A stretch of 64,000 nt of DNA from Sindora glabra (GCA_020226215.1 CM035233.1:9672001-9736000), one strand, 5' to 3'; shown: positions 49,668 through 62,777, numbered from the stretch's first letter. Translations and numbers: made by a program. Notes: generated by a model not told the origin, from the sequence alone.

Positions 49668-51163
49668 AGAGTCACAAGAAGGTTCCTTCATTGTTATGTT
49701 TGAAATTATTTTGATTAATTGAGCAATATTTGTATGACCAATATGTGAAATTATGAACATAATTGACCATACATAAAATAGGGTTCAAAATTGATATCAT
49801 TATCTTAGTATTGATTATGGAAATTCCTATTATAGGATGTAAATATATGCTTTTGGTGTGTCTTGAAAGTTTGACATATAAGGTTGAATTCACTTCATGA
49901 AATGTAAATATATCTCACAATTAATGTATGAAAACCTTCTTTTCACTCATGTAAAAGATGTTACTCTAATATTTTCTAAAATACAAGTGATTGAATTTTT
50001 TAGTATGATTTGAATTTAATTTTATCTACTTTTAATTAGAATAATTGCTTACAAAGTTTCAAAGTGACTCATTCCTTTCTTTTTCTCTTCTTTTGTTTTA
50101 AAGATCCTTTTTGTTATATGCCTAGCTATCATTGGAAGTGGGTCGCTTGATAACTTTAACAATTAGGTAAATTATAGGACAATTAATCTAGATGTGCACA
50201 AATAACTAGCCATAACATGCACGCATGAATGTAATTTTCTTACATGTGAATATGATCTTAGACACCTTGGAAAATTATGCATACTTCTATGTCCAACATT
50301 TCATTGAGCATTTATAGAAAGGTTAGTAGTTAGTTGCACTTAACAGCTTCCTACACCAATCACATGGCCCAAAAATGAGTCATGACAATAGCTATGGTCT
50401 TCTTTTTCATTTGAAACTAAATTAAGTTACATTTCTTAGCTTCTTTCATTATGTTTGTAATTTTATACCCCATCAATAATTGAAAAAAAAACACATTCAA
50501 TAAGTGACATAGAGCATTAGGATTTTTGTCTTTAATAAAGGGAGAAGCCTATCCTTTGCATGAAGCGTGCATTTTAATTTTTTTTTTTTTTGAAAGGGGT
50601 TTCATTAATAGTAAGTGTGTTTCATTTGAGTTTTTCTTAGCTAGTTGACCTCCTTTTCCTAACTTTTCCACCCCCTTTTGGTTCTTTTGCCTTTTTTCAT
50701 AACTTAGTTAATTCATCATCTAGTTTATGAAGTGCTTCCTTACCTTATCAATCTCTTCTGTGGTTTCTTCAAGGGAGAGTTAGTGTACTTGTTGGCACCA
50801 AAGGTTCCCTTCTTTGGTATCCTTAAGGGGCACTTAGTATCTATCACTTTCTTCTATTGTTTTGCGCTACTCCCCCCCTTTTCCTATTTTGTTCCATTCC
50901 GGGCAAGTACAATGGAGAATGAACGAGATAATACCGTCCCACCCTAAACCCCACCTCCCTTAGGACAACAAACAATTGCCATCTTTGATAAGGACATTAT
51001 TCCCTTAAAGACTAATACAATACAAATCTAGGATTCATTGAATATTACCTTGGTTTGGAGAATCCTTACTCCTAAGCATTTTAACCACTTCTCTACCTTT
51101 GATATGATAAGAAAAGGATGGGGAGACCCCTAGGGCCTCACAATAACTAAACTGGGCTCTCAT
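49668..51163 (+). repeat. Duplicated segment E, copy 1 (LTR 3' part plus LINE 5' part)
   Basis: Matches 59832-61321 along its whole length and in the same orientation, from GAGTCACAAGAAG to AGGGCCTCACAATAAC. It crosses the LTR end at 50386 and the start of LINE ORF1. Confidence 0.9.
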
Positions 51164-52640
51164 ACCTTTATTTCCAACTTCCACGAACCAACTCTACCTT
51201 GAAAATTTTTAAAGGAAACACATTGACGTGCAATGGGTGCACTAGTATGTCTAAATATATGGAATTTGAAACTTACTATGCACTTTTCCAATTACTTATT
51301 TTGGGTCCAAGTTCATAACTGTGCAATAGAGCTACTAAATGTAAGAAATGATAAAGCCATTGGTGTTAGAATTAGGGAAGTCATTGAAGTGGAAAATCCA
51401 CTAAATGGACGAAAACTAATGCAGGGTTTCTTATAAATCAAAGTGTCCATCAATATTACCAAACTGCTAACCAGTGTATCTGGATTCCAAAGAATAACAC
51501 TCCAAGTCCTGGATTTCTCTTAAATATGAAAAACTCCAAGATTTTGTTTTAATTATGGAATCATTGGCCAGGATAAAAAATCTTGTTCAAGCTGTGAAGT
51601 CAAGTCTTCATATGATCCTAATACACCTTACTATAAACCCAGCCTCAGAACTGCTCATTTGAAAGCTCTCCATTCATCTAAAGCTCATCACTCATCCTCT
51701 TTGGTCTTTCCTTAGACTCTGCTCCTATACTCAGTGCTGCGTACTGGCCATGCCCGATGCCAGCACGTGGACAAGATTCCTCACACAAGACAAACTTCTG
51801 ATGATTTGGCAAATATGCTCCATTTGGCCCCCAACGAGATAAGCAGTAACAGCAATTCCCTGCCAACAAGGGACAGCACGAGATCTGGATAGAAATTCAG
51901 GCCACACAACTAGACCATGATCCTAGGTACAAATTCCAATGTCTCCTAGCTACATAGTAAAGTGGATCATAATGCCTGTATTACTCCATTACTTAATTTA
52001 GAAGGGGCGATGAATATTAATAAAAGAACACCATTCTTGACCTCCTCTTTGAACTTTTGGGGAAAGTGGCCCTTTCAAGCAACAGCTTAGAACCAGGCCT
52101 GGGCCCAAACAATGTCTTTGACTTGGTTAAAGAAGATTGTGGACTATCTAAAGTTATGATCATAATGGACTGTCAAAGCCTAAAGGGCCTTTCATAGAAC
52201 CCCTCCCTTAGTGTTGCAGATGTCATGAAATGCAAATCTGTAATTGTAAAACAACAGTAAAATTACATCGTATAGCTCCCGGATGAAGATGATGAATCTG
52301 ATCATCATTCACTCGACTTGACTAAAGATGGGTAATAACTCAGACATTTGGATTACTCCTAGGAAGGAAAGAGAACTTGCTAGTAGCTTAAAAAGCCTTG
52401 CCTTGTAGAGGTAATTCTATAAGGAAAAAAATGAACCAAATAAAAGAAAAATCAAGCTTTTGATAGCAAGACAAGCTTACGTGAAAGAAAAGGGGCCAAT
52501 TGCAATGACTTCTTTTAGAAAAAGTCAAAGTGAGGCCTATGATAACCAATCTTGTTGGCAAGATATTAGCATTGTAAGTGTGGAAAACTCCGATACTATC
52601 ATTAAATTGAAGGATTTTGAAGATAAGAGGTGGTGGCTAG
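50912..52640 (+). pseudogene. LINE ORF1 relic (DUF4283 domain, zinc knuckle)
   Basis: Starts MENERDNTVPP at 50912. Then SLNITLVWRILTPKHFNHFS (51035-51095), MIRKGWGDP, MGALVCLNIWNLKLTM (51233 on), FWVQVHNCAIELLNVRNDKA, then IGVRIREVIEVENPLNGRKL (51300-51430). Next is CFNYGIIGQDKKSCSSC (51550-51600) for the knuckle CYNCGxxGHxxxxC, with the second cysteine lost. Its role in live elements is RNA binding. Stops at 50945 and 51434 and elsewhere. The remainder to 52640 is a variable hydrophilic tail and is only weakly coding. Confidence 0.85.
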
Positions 52641-52649
52641 CCTAGACAG

Positions 52650-54355
52650 CCATAAAGGTCCCAGTAAGCATCCTTTGCTGGAACTGTCAAGGCCTGAGGC
52701 CTGACTCGACAATGCGAGCCTTAAAAAGACTCGTCGACAAAAATAGGCCCCTTGTTGTCTTCCTTATGGAGACTAAACATATTTGAGATGATTTAATCTC
52801 TCTAGAATCAATTTGTGGTTATCAGCATAGTTTTTAACAAATCCTATTGGCAGAAGTGGTGGTCTCACACTCTGGTGGAATTCTCGGGTGGACTGCTTTG
52901 TGTTATTGGCTAAGCATTATTTACTTGATGTTAAGATTCTAGAAAACAGGGAGTCCTTCAGACTATCTTACATTTGGGCCCCCTCCTCTTTTTGCTCTAG
53001 ATAACTAACGTGGTCTCCCTTATAATCAATGGCTCATTCTAACAAGGCCTTGGCATTGGATTAGAGACTTTAATATATTGCCCAAAATATAGAAAGAGGC
53101 GGCCCTCCAAAGCAAACCATAAGCTCCAAAATTTCGAAGACCTCATTGATTCTTGTAGCATAATTGATCTTGAATCAAATTACTTGGTCTAATAATAGAC
53201 CTAGTGAAGGAAATATCCAACAAAAGTTTGACAAAACATATTGTTGCTGCTCATGGCAATCCTTATTCCGGAATGCACAGTTCCATGCTCTCCTTGCCAT
53301 TGGATTTAACCACTCCCCGGTCCTCTTGAAGCTCCCCCTAATGAGGACAAAGCTCAAAAGTCTTTCAAATTTGAGCTGTTTTGGACATCAGAACCTGAGT
53401 ATGAACAAGTGGTGCTGGATAGCTGGGCTAATCATGAGGATTACTTGGAAGACTTCATTCTTAAAGCTTAATTAAAATCTTGTAGCAAGCCTCTCACTAA
53501 ATGGAAGAGGAACTTCTTTCCTAACCATACAAAACCCATCGATCGACTGTCCTAATATCCCTAACATGTTCAGGATTTGCCTCAATTTGAGGAGGTTATA
53601 ATGGAAAAGGAAGTCATCTCAAACCTTGACAAAATTTGGTAGCAAGAAGATATTTACTGGTTGTAGAGATTCAGAATTAAATGGTTAAGAGAAGGAGACC
53701 AGAATACTTATTTTTTCATCAAAACACCATTCAGAGAAGGCAGAGGAATAAAATTTGCAGATTAAAAAATGATACTGGATTATGGATCGATTAGGAGAAA
53801 GCAATTCATTCTCTGATCACCAACCACTTCCACTCTCACTACACATCAGAGAACCATGAATGCCCCCTCAATCTGATGGAAATTATTAAGCCCGTCATTA
53901 GCTCTGAAATCAACCAGAATTTGCTTCAACCTATTTCCGATCCTGAAATCAAGCATGCCGCCTTTAACTGATTTCAAAAGTATTGGCACATTGTTGGGCA
54001 CATTGATGGCTTTTCAGGCATCTTCTTTCAAAAGTATTGGCACATTGTTGGGCTGTCCATTTGTCAAAATATCCGGGGCTTCTTCATATCTGGTCAAATC
54101 CATGAGTTTGTGCATCAAATGAATATAATTCTTATTCCCAAAACTGATTTCCCGAAGGAGGTCAACCATTTGAGGCCAATAAGCCTCCGCAACTTTTGCT
54201 ACAAGATTATCTCTAAAATCCTTGCTAATAGACTGAAATCTATCATATCTCTCTGGATCACTCCATAACAAAATGCCTTTGTGGCTAGTTGACAAATTCA
54301 AGACAATCTTCTGATAGCTCATGAATTCTTTCACCACCTGAAATCTAAAAAGTAA
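52650..54355 (+). pseudogene. LINE ORF2 relic (endonuclease and N-terminal half of reverse transcriptase)
   Basis: VPVSILCWNCQGLRPDSTMR at 52658 onward, then ALKRLVDKNRPLVVFLMETK, the endonuclease start. WHWIRDFNILP (53050) stands for the GDFN motif. ITWSNNRPSEGNIQQKFDK (53180) precedes GFNHSPVLLK (53305), the SDHSP motif with S/D altered to FN. WLREGDQNTYFF (53680) and LKNDTGLWI mark the linker. RT: DGFSGIFFQKYWHIVG (54005-54050), MNIILIPKTDF, NHLRPISLRNFCYKIISKIL (54160-54225), then ANRLKSIISLWITP*QNAFV. The catalytic YADD-type motif is beyond the truncation. The 24-bp word AAAGTATTGGCACATTGTTG… occurs twice (about 53977 and 54032), an internal duplication. Confidence 0.88.
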
Positions 54356-54362
54356 GGCTTAA

Positions 54363-57300
54363 TAATAAAAAAATATATTTTTACTTTTGTACTGTATATA
54401 AATAATATAATATACAAAAAAGTTTTATGAATTAATATCGGGAGGCCCTGGGGTTCTCCCCATAATAAAATAATTCATATATCCCAAGAATTTGATAACA
54501 ATTTCTAACATAATTTGAGGAATTTTTGTTGAATGAAAATGTATAATGTTTTGATTGAAATAATTAACTTTTTAATACATGTTACTTTTTACTAAATTTA
54601 ATTGTTATAATTATGTTGATATTTTTAATAAATTTAACAGTTATAAAAAATTTATATTAATAAATAAAATGAGATAAAAAATATAATGTATAATTTATTT
54701 GTGAAAAATAAAATTTCAAATTTATGTAAAATACCAAACTATTCAAATTAAATTATATAAACTCAAATTCGAATGAAAATATTTCAAATTCGACCTACAA
54801 TTGATATTTATTCATATAAACTCATTTAAATTTACATTCGAATTAAGTGTGAGATTGACATCAAATTATTTAAATTTAATGATATTTGATTTGAATTCAA
54901 ACTTATTTATTTTTAACAAATTTAAACTAAACATACAAATGCCCATAAACAAAAAAAAAAACAAAAATCGCTACGATAATTGAATGGACTACCAGCATCA
55001 CTTAAACATTAATTAAACATGAGATCAAGCACATAAATGGAAGCGGTAATAACTTCTGTAAAAACGAAGGATCCTTCGTGAAACGCTGCTGTAGATAACT
55101 TGTTCCAACACGGCAACTCCAAGTAATTAATAAAAATAGTAAAAACTTCATGATTTCAAAGTATTAGCACTTATGGTAACCAGACTGATTTGACTCGTTT
55201 CCTCGCGAGGTTTCTTCAACAAAAATCAAAAGACAAGCAGTTATAATAATGTTACGATTTAACTCAAAATTTAATAATTATTTATTTATAATTATTTTTA
55301 TTTTAAATTATTCTCCTATTTAAATTACGGTTCTATTATCTAATTTTTTGTCATATAAATATGTTGTATTTGAATATAAATACATTTTCCGAAAGACTAA
55401 ATATGAGATGTGAGAGGAAATTTGTATTTATAATTCCTTGTGGGGATTAATTGAAGTCTAACAATTTACTCCTATTCTTTTGGTGAGATTTTTTAAAGCA
55501 AAAAATATATATATGCTATAAGGTATTTTTGGATATATTTGAGGTTTAGATTAAAAAATTATTATATTATTTATATTTTTCTGTAATTCCTCTAATTCAA
55601 TAAATTTGTTTCTCATATTTATTTATAAAATAAGTTACAAGTCAACGTTGACTAATTTATTATTTCTTCAATGAATTATGACAGCATATGTCTATATATC
55701 ACCGCAGTCAATTGCCAATTTCCCAACAAATAACCACGCTGATTTGACTCATTCCCTTGTATGGTTTCTTCACTTGTTGATCTGAATAATAAAATTATTT
55801 TTTTCCTTCTATTTTCAATAGGGTTTAATGCATTTCCAAGTTAATGTTAAAATTACTGGGGTCATTCTGCAATTTCGTGCAGAAAACAAAAAGATCCAAT
55901 ATACAATTTGTCACAAACACAAGTAATACATTTTTTAAACCACGGCTAAGATCTCAAAGTGATAATCCAACATATGGTTGTCATCCACATTACTTGGGAT
56001 TTAGGAATCCCTAGGACACCTTAGAATATCCTAATTTAATATAGATTTTATTATTTATATAGTTATAAATGAAATGAAATAGTAATTTTTTTTATTTAAA
56101 TGCAATTATGATAAAGAAGAGAAAAAATATAATTTGGTGAAGGTTGCAGTGTCTTTGGGGGAAGCTTGGGTGTTGGAACTTAAAGCACATGGCGGAAGAA
56201 TATTGTACCATGTGCCAAGTGAGCAGACCTAAAAATATAATTTAATGATCATATAATTTAGGAAAAATTATAAGAATGGCCTAATTTTGAAAACAAGGAA
56301 AAATTGATATCAAGTCATCCGTGGCATAAATTGTAAGATTAATGCTTCAATTTTTCTTGAAGTTTAATATAATTATATTTATTTCCCTCAATATTAAAAA
56401 ATTATACTAGTAATTAACACCCTTAACTCAAATAACAAATAGATGATTCTACCTTTTTATTGAATCAAAATACACACCAATGGCCTTTCTTGTTGTCGGT
56501 ATATTTTATTATTATAAATATATTTTCAAAAATTTAAAATTTTAATTTAATTACATTAATTAATTATATATTTTATTATTATACTATTATCACTAAATTA
56601 TATAAATATAATATGCCATATTTTATTTTTATTATAATTTTCAAATAAGTTGAAAATTTTAATAAAGTATATTAATTAAATAAAATTATATTTATTTAAA
56701 ATTTTTCAATATTTTTTATATTAAGTTTTTAATATTGTATTTTAAATCAAGCATATATTAATTGATATTTTATTAAGGATTTATAAATTACATAAGTGTT
56801 CCCTTCCTTTTATGTAACTCATTGCATATTTTTCTTTTTTTATTCATTCCTACTATTTACAGTTCAAACCCCACTAAATATAGTATATATATAACAAAAT
56901 ATTTTTTATTTTAAAAAATGTTTAAATATGTTAAAAATTTTATTTAATTGAAATCATTCACTAATAGTTCTATTTTTAAATATTATTAGTTTATGGTTTA
57001 TACACTTTTCTCTTCTAATTTCTTTATTGTTTATTCTTTTTTATCATATCCAATTTTATTATAGCATGTGAAGATATAAAATTTGTTTTAACAATTATAT
57101 GTCATTATATCCTTTTGTAATCTTGAAACAAATAAAGGAAAACATACTTTATTTTACATCATTAAGAAGTAATAATAATTAAAAATTTTTAGTAGTAATA
57201 AAAAATTTTAACAATATTTTATTATCATAATAATATATGACTAGATGATTATATAAAATTGATTTATACTGACAATGAATCAGATTTAAATCACATATAT

Positions 57301-59831
57301 ATATATTAGAAGAAATCTTTTGAGATCAAATTATTCTTCAAATATAATACACAAACAATAAATGAAGAGTAAAAACAAATTGTAAGAATTATCATTTATT
57401 TAGTTTTTATTTTCATTTAGTTAAGAATTCAAATTATCAAAATGTTATAATAAATGATAAAAATTAATTTATTTGTTTCACTTTTAATTTATTTAACCAA
57501 AAGTAATATACATCTTAAAATTTATAATTTAAAATGTTAAATGCATGGTTATTAAATAATTATAATAAATTAGATTCCAATATTTTTGTAATATCTTTTT
57601 TTATAATATGAAACTCATTTAAAGTTTATTTATAGAAATAATCTTCAATATAGATGAAAGTTAAATTATAACTCGTGCATTGCTTATAAAGTAATATAAA
57701 ATTAATTTACAATGATGATAGATAAAATTTAAATCCTAATTTTAATTAATTAATTTGAAAAAAATATTGTTGGAACTTCAATCATGTATAATGCAATTAA
57801 GTGACCATTAACTCATTTTTTTATAAATTAAGTATAAAATTTATTTTACTCATATTGCAATAAATATTACTTTTCTATCAATATTGATAATTCAAGTAGC
57901 TCATGTAATCTCATCATAGGACATTTTTAAAATAAAATAAGTATTCTCATAAATGCATCTTACATTTTAAAGAATAAAATGAGATATCATATACAATGAT
58001 AAAAAATTAAAAATTAAAAATTTAATAAATAAAAATCATTTAAAAATTAACTTATTATTGTAAATATATTTATGTAAAAATTTATCACATCTTTTAATTT
58101 ATATGAGTCGTTGTTATTTTAATTTATTTATTTAATAAAAAATAAAAATATAGCTTTACAAAATAACAATTGATCTAACTTTCATAGGATACTACTTTCA
58201 ATGCTTTGCTTGCAGACAAAATTGACCATATGCTACTATAAACCACAAGTAAAACAAGATTTTGTCCTCTAGGTCCACTTTTGAATTTTTGCAAGTATTA
58301 TGTCATTTTTCTAATTTTTCCCTCCCAACTTAAACTATTTTATAATTGAATGGCTTAGATTTGATTTTTTAAATCCAATGATTTAGATTTTACTAACTCA
58401 CCTAGGATTCCAAAACCTAGAAAGCACCTTAGAATTTCCCATATATACATATATATTAATTTTAGAAAAAATTAAGAGTGATGTAACTTAGTCAAATTAC
58501 AATATAATTCGATGCGCACAAGTTAACTTTCAAATTTTTTCCACCTTCTTTTTGTTTTGTATAAATTGAATAATTTATGAAAGATAAAATATATAATTTT
58601 ATCCTCAAAATTATAAAGTAATAGTAAAATGATTCCTAAATTATATAAAGCTATAATTTCATCTGTAGATAATAATACGTATAGGTAATTTCATCCTTTC
58701 ATATAATAATTTAAAAATAAAATTATATGTATAAATTTTTATGAAAATATAAAATTATCTGTACAGATTATTATTTAAAAATAAAATTATAATTTTATAT
58801 AATTTAAGAATCATTTTGTTAATATTTTATAATTTTAAGGAAGAATTTATTAACATTATCTTTATGAAATTTGTGATCAGATCTAACATTGCACAATAGG
58901 GCTAATCAAATATTCTTCAACTGTGTGTAAGCTAATTGCTTACAACAAAAAAAAAATTAAATAATTATAGATATTTGATAATTGTTAGGTTGTAACAATT
59001 AAAAAAATAGAGAAAATTTAATTTTTAGTCAATATTAGTGATTTAGTTCCTTGTTCGAGTAAAATTATTATCAATCGAAACTATTACTATTTTTTTGTAT
59101 AATTGTCACTGTTTGATTACTTGAATTTACTTTATTACCATTTTGTCATTTAGTTGTAGGTTTATCCGCCCTTTTTTTCCCTTATTTCAAATTTAATCAA
59201 ATCAAATTTGCAACTCTATTACCACAGCATTAATTACTTTCATTCTCTTTTTTATTTTATTTTTATCTTTCTTTCGTTCTCTGTTTTTCAAAATCTTTCT
59301 TTCCTTTATGAACAAACACTACAACTTAAGACTTCAAGCTTTTCATTTTTTATAGATATATCGTGGAAATCTACCTTTCCTCTAAGATTTATCATTAAAT
59401 TAGTAAAACATTTGTGATTCCTATAGTTGTAATTCAAAAAAAATTCCTAAAGAAATATCATTTTTCTGTAGATAATGAGATCAAGTGCTTTTTTATCTTG
59501 ATGAATATCAACTGCTACAAATCAACTAAATAGACTAAAATGTTTATAATTTTAGTTTGGCCAATGATTTTATTGAATCAGATAACAATGGATGATAATT
59601 TTTTCAATCCGTTATTAATTAGTTGGTTTGATTTTTTTTCTAAATCTAACTAATTCTCAACCATGATTAATCCTACTACATGATATATCATAATGCACTA
59701 TTTTCCTAATCTAGGAAATTAAACAAGAATGATTTTCTATGATCCTATGTGAAATGAAAAAAGTACAAGACAAATTTCTTCAATCTTTGAGGTAGTTGTT
59801 GATTATGACAAATAACCTTTCAAATTAAATG
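54363..59831. other. AT-rich intergenic DNA
   Basis: No gene confidently recognised in about 5.4 kb. Notable patches: a less AT-rich block at 54960-55260, a related one at 55640-55800, and a short open frame at 56140-56232. Open frames at 54801-54983 and 59208-59417 are composition artefacts (runs of N/K/I/F). Confidence 0.55.
55176..55776 (+). repeat. Pair of ~50-bp direct repeats containing W-box-like TTGACT
   Basis: 55178-55226 (GTAACCAGACTGATTTGACT, then CGTTTCC…GGTTTCTTCA) and 55724-55773 (ATAACCACGCTGATTTGACT, then CATTCCC…GGTTTCTTCA). A further ACGTTGACT lies at 55644. TTGAC is the WRKY-binding core; function here is speculative. Confidence 0.5.
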
Positions 59832-61321
59832 AGAGTCACAAGAAGATTTCTTTGATTGTTATGTTTGAAATTATTTTGATTAATTGAGTAACTTTTATAT
59901 AACTAATATGTGAAATTATGAACATAATTAATCATACATAGAATAGAATTCCAAATTGATATCATTATCTTAGTTTTTGTTACGGAAATTGCTATTATAG
60001 CATGTAAACATATACTTTTGGTGTGTGTTTAAAGTTTGACATATATGATTGAGTTCATTCCATGAAATGTAATTATACCTCACTATTAATGTATAAAAAC
60101 CTTCTCTTCACTCATGAAAGAGATGTTACTTCAATATTTTATTAAAATACAAATGATTGAATTTTTAATTATTTCATTAGAATTTAATTTTCTCTGCTTT
60201 TAATTAGAATGATTGCTTACTAAGTTTCAAAGAAATTCATTCTCTTCTTTTTCTCTTTTTTTCTTTTAAATATCCTTTTTTGCTAGATGCCTAGTTACTG
60301 TTGGAATTAGGTCCACTTGAAAACTTTGACAGTCAGGAAAATTATAGGATAATTGATCTAGATATGTACAAATAACTAGCCATAACATGCATGCATGAAC
60401 ATAATTTTCTTACACATGAATATGGTTTTGACACCTTGGAATATTATGCACATTTCTATATCCAACATTCCATTAAACATGTATAGAAAGGTTAGTAAAT
60501 AGTTGCACTTAGTAACTTCCTAAGCTAATTACATGGCTTGGAAATGGGTCGTGATAATAATTATGTCTTCATTTTCATTTTAAACTAAATTAAAGTTACA
60601 TTTCTTAGCTTTTTTCATTATGTTTGCAATTTTATACCTTATTAATAAATGACAATTAAAAAAATAAAAAAAACTTAATAAGTGACATAAAGGCATTAGG
60701 ATTTTTGCATTTAATAGAGGAAGAAGCCTATCCTTTTCATGAGGTGTGCATTTTAACTTTACTTTTTTTTTTTAGGTTCATTAATAGTAAGTGTTTTCTT
60801 TGAGTTTTTTTTAGCTACTTGAGCTTCTTTTCCTAGCTTCTTCACCCACTTTTAGTTCTTCCTCTTCTTCTTATAACCCCAAGTTAATTTATCATCTAGC
60901 TTATGAAATGCCTCCTTACCTCATTGATCTCTTTTGTGGTTCCTTCAAGGGAGAGTTAGTGCACTCATTGAAATAAAAAGTTCCTTTCTTCAATGATTCT
61001 TGAGGGGGACTTAGTACCTATCATTTCTTCTATTGTTATATATACTCCTTTCCTTTACCAAATTTGTTCCATTCTAGGCTAATACCATGGAAAATGAATG
61101 GCATAATACCATCCCCCTCAAACCCCACCTCCTTTAAGATAACAAACATTTGTCATCCTTGCTGAAGACATTATTCCTTTAAAGATTGATACAACACAAA
61201 TCTAGAATTTGTTGAATACTACCTTAGTTAGAAGGATCCTCACTCTTAAGCATTTTAACCTTTTCTCTACTGTCAATATGATAAGAAAAGGATAAGGAGA
61301 CCCTTAGGGCCTCACAATAAC
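59832..61321 (+). repeat. Duplicated segment E, copy 2
   Basis: Second copy of 49668-51163. It holds the 3' ~720 bp of the chromovirus LTR (ending GGGTCGTGATAA at about 60557), the LINE 5' leader, and the start of LINE ORF1 (ATGGAAAATGAATGGC at 61088), then stops at CACAATAACC (61321). There is no ORF2. Confidence 0.9.
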
Positions 61322-61647
61322 CAATTAATTTCAATCAAAGCTTAACTCATATACATTTTCATGAATTCTTCATATCAAATTATTATAATGTTAGAAATTA
61401 TCACCCTTAACTAGGATCATGATGATCTATTACTATCTTAATCATTAATTGAATTGTTATGACAAGAGTGTAGTGTAAGTTTGACTATTTATTCATCATT
61501 ATCATTCTAGTAATTAATGGTTTAATTAGTGATGATAAGGTAGTTAAGTGGCTGCAATTGAAAATATGGATGAAATGGATATCAAAGATCTTTGAGGAAA
61601 TTGATTGAACCTAATTAAATAATTAAAAAAAAGTATAATGAGGAGTT

Positions 61648-61800
61648 TCACCTCTTAAGAAGTTAAGTGTCTTCACTATTCAATTATTCTTAATATATTA
61701 ATATTTGTATTTTTAATTAATTCACTTACTTTGAGATTCGAAAAAAGACAATTCAATTATAAAAACACTTAATCTTTTAGGAGATAGAGCTTCATATAAC
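61648..61800. mobile_element. MITE, family M1, copy b
   Basis: Left end GGAGTTTCACCTCTTAAGAA, then GTTAAGTG. The reverse complement of the right end reads GAAGCTCTATCTCCTAAAAG, then ATTAAGTG. About 150 bp, non-coding, same family as 11097-11258. Segment C copy 1 lacks it (empty site near 24005-24035). Confidence 0.75.
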
Positions 61801-62777
61801 ACTGCCTATTAAAAAAATTAAAATTAGTATTAAAACTTTTGAGCAACCAATAAACATAAACTAGAAACTAACCAAAAGATGAAAATAAGTATTTAGTTAA
61901 AACTTAAAATACTATTTACTAAGAAAAATAGTAAAATACATATAACCCCCTAAAATGAGATCATTATCATATAATTCTCTTGAAGTTTCAAAACTTACAT
62001 AAATCCTCAGAGATTTTGAAAATACTAAAAATATTAAAATTTCAATAAAAGAAGACAAAAGCTTAATTTTGTGCAAATAATTGATAAATTAGTAGATAGT
62101 TAATAATTAATAAGTTAACTTATTGTATAATAAGTGTTTTACAAAATTATCTATTGAACTAATTGAAATTCTAAAACGATATAAAAGAATGTATTGATAG
62201 AAATAGATATATAATTAAAATAGCTTATTTTTATCTAAAGATTAAATTATATTAATGCAATTAAGATGTTCAAAATAAAAATATAATATTTAATATTTAG
62301 TTAATTATATTTTATCAATTTATATATTTATTTACTTATATAATTTTTATGTTATTATTTATAACAAAATTATGATTACTTAAAATATAATTAATTATAT
62401 TTTATAACATTATATATTTATTTACATATGTATTTTTATATATTTATAGTTTAAAACTAGGAGGTAACTACATTAAAATTAAAAATTTTAGGTTTATGTT
62501 ATAAAAGACATGGTTGTAAATTAAAAAGAATAAGGATAAATTTGAAAAAAAAATTAAATAGATAGTAACTTATAAGTTATAAGTTACTTAAATTAACTTA
62601 TTCAATCTGAACTTATTTTTATAATAAGTTAATACACAAAATACCTTTAAAAATTATTTATAATTATTAACTAAGTCAATAAATTAGTAAATAAATTTTT
62701 TGTTATGCAACACGAACCAAAGATAGTCACTTATGATTTTTTAAACTATTTTTTAGTATAGTAAAGTCAAATGCAAC

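Larger units (their letters stand above)
48156..50386 (+). mobile_element. Solo LTR, ~2.2 kb, probable Tekay/Del-type chromovirus
   Basis: Starts TGTGGCATTACATCTC at 48156 and ends AATGAGTCATGAC(A) at 50386/50387, with AATAG on both sides (48151-48155 and 50387-50391; one A may be shared with the LTR end). The end resembles the GGGTCGTGACA terminus familiar from Del/Tekay LTRs, which is better preserved in the duplicate at 60548-60557. Inside lie palindromic subrepeats (48570-48790), GGGGCATGGTGAT (48905), and a TA microsatellite. No internal retroelement domain follows, hence solo. Confidence 0.65.
50390..54362 (+). mobile_element. LINE (L1-type), truncated within reverse transcriptase, degraded
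   Basis: A plant L1 LINE on the + strand. ORF1 begins at ATG 50912 and ORF2 at about 52650. The frame ends at HEFFHHLKSKK (54350) in the middle of RT, so the RT C-terminus, zf region and 3' tail are missing; loss of the 3' end is unusual for LINEs, which normally lose the 5' end. Many stops and frameshifts. The 5' leader (50390-50911) contains a poly-T tract and is shared with segment E copy 2. Confidence 0.88.

Noticed and set aside
55920..58440. Repeat pair with CTTAGAAT…CC words near 55980-56035 and 58380-58440
   Set aside because: Similarity is short and weak and could be chance in AT-rich DNA; not enough to call an element.
59832..61321. Independent LINE insertion
   Set aside because: It shares the LTR/LINE junction with 49668-51163, so duplication of DNA explains it better than retrotransposition.
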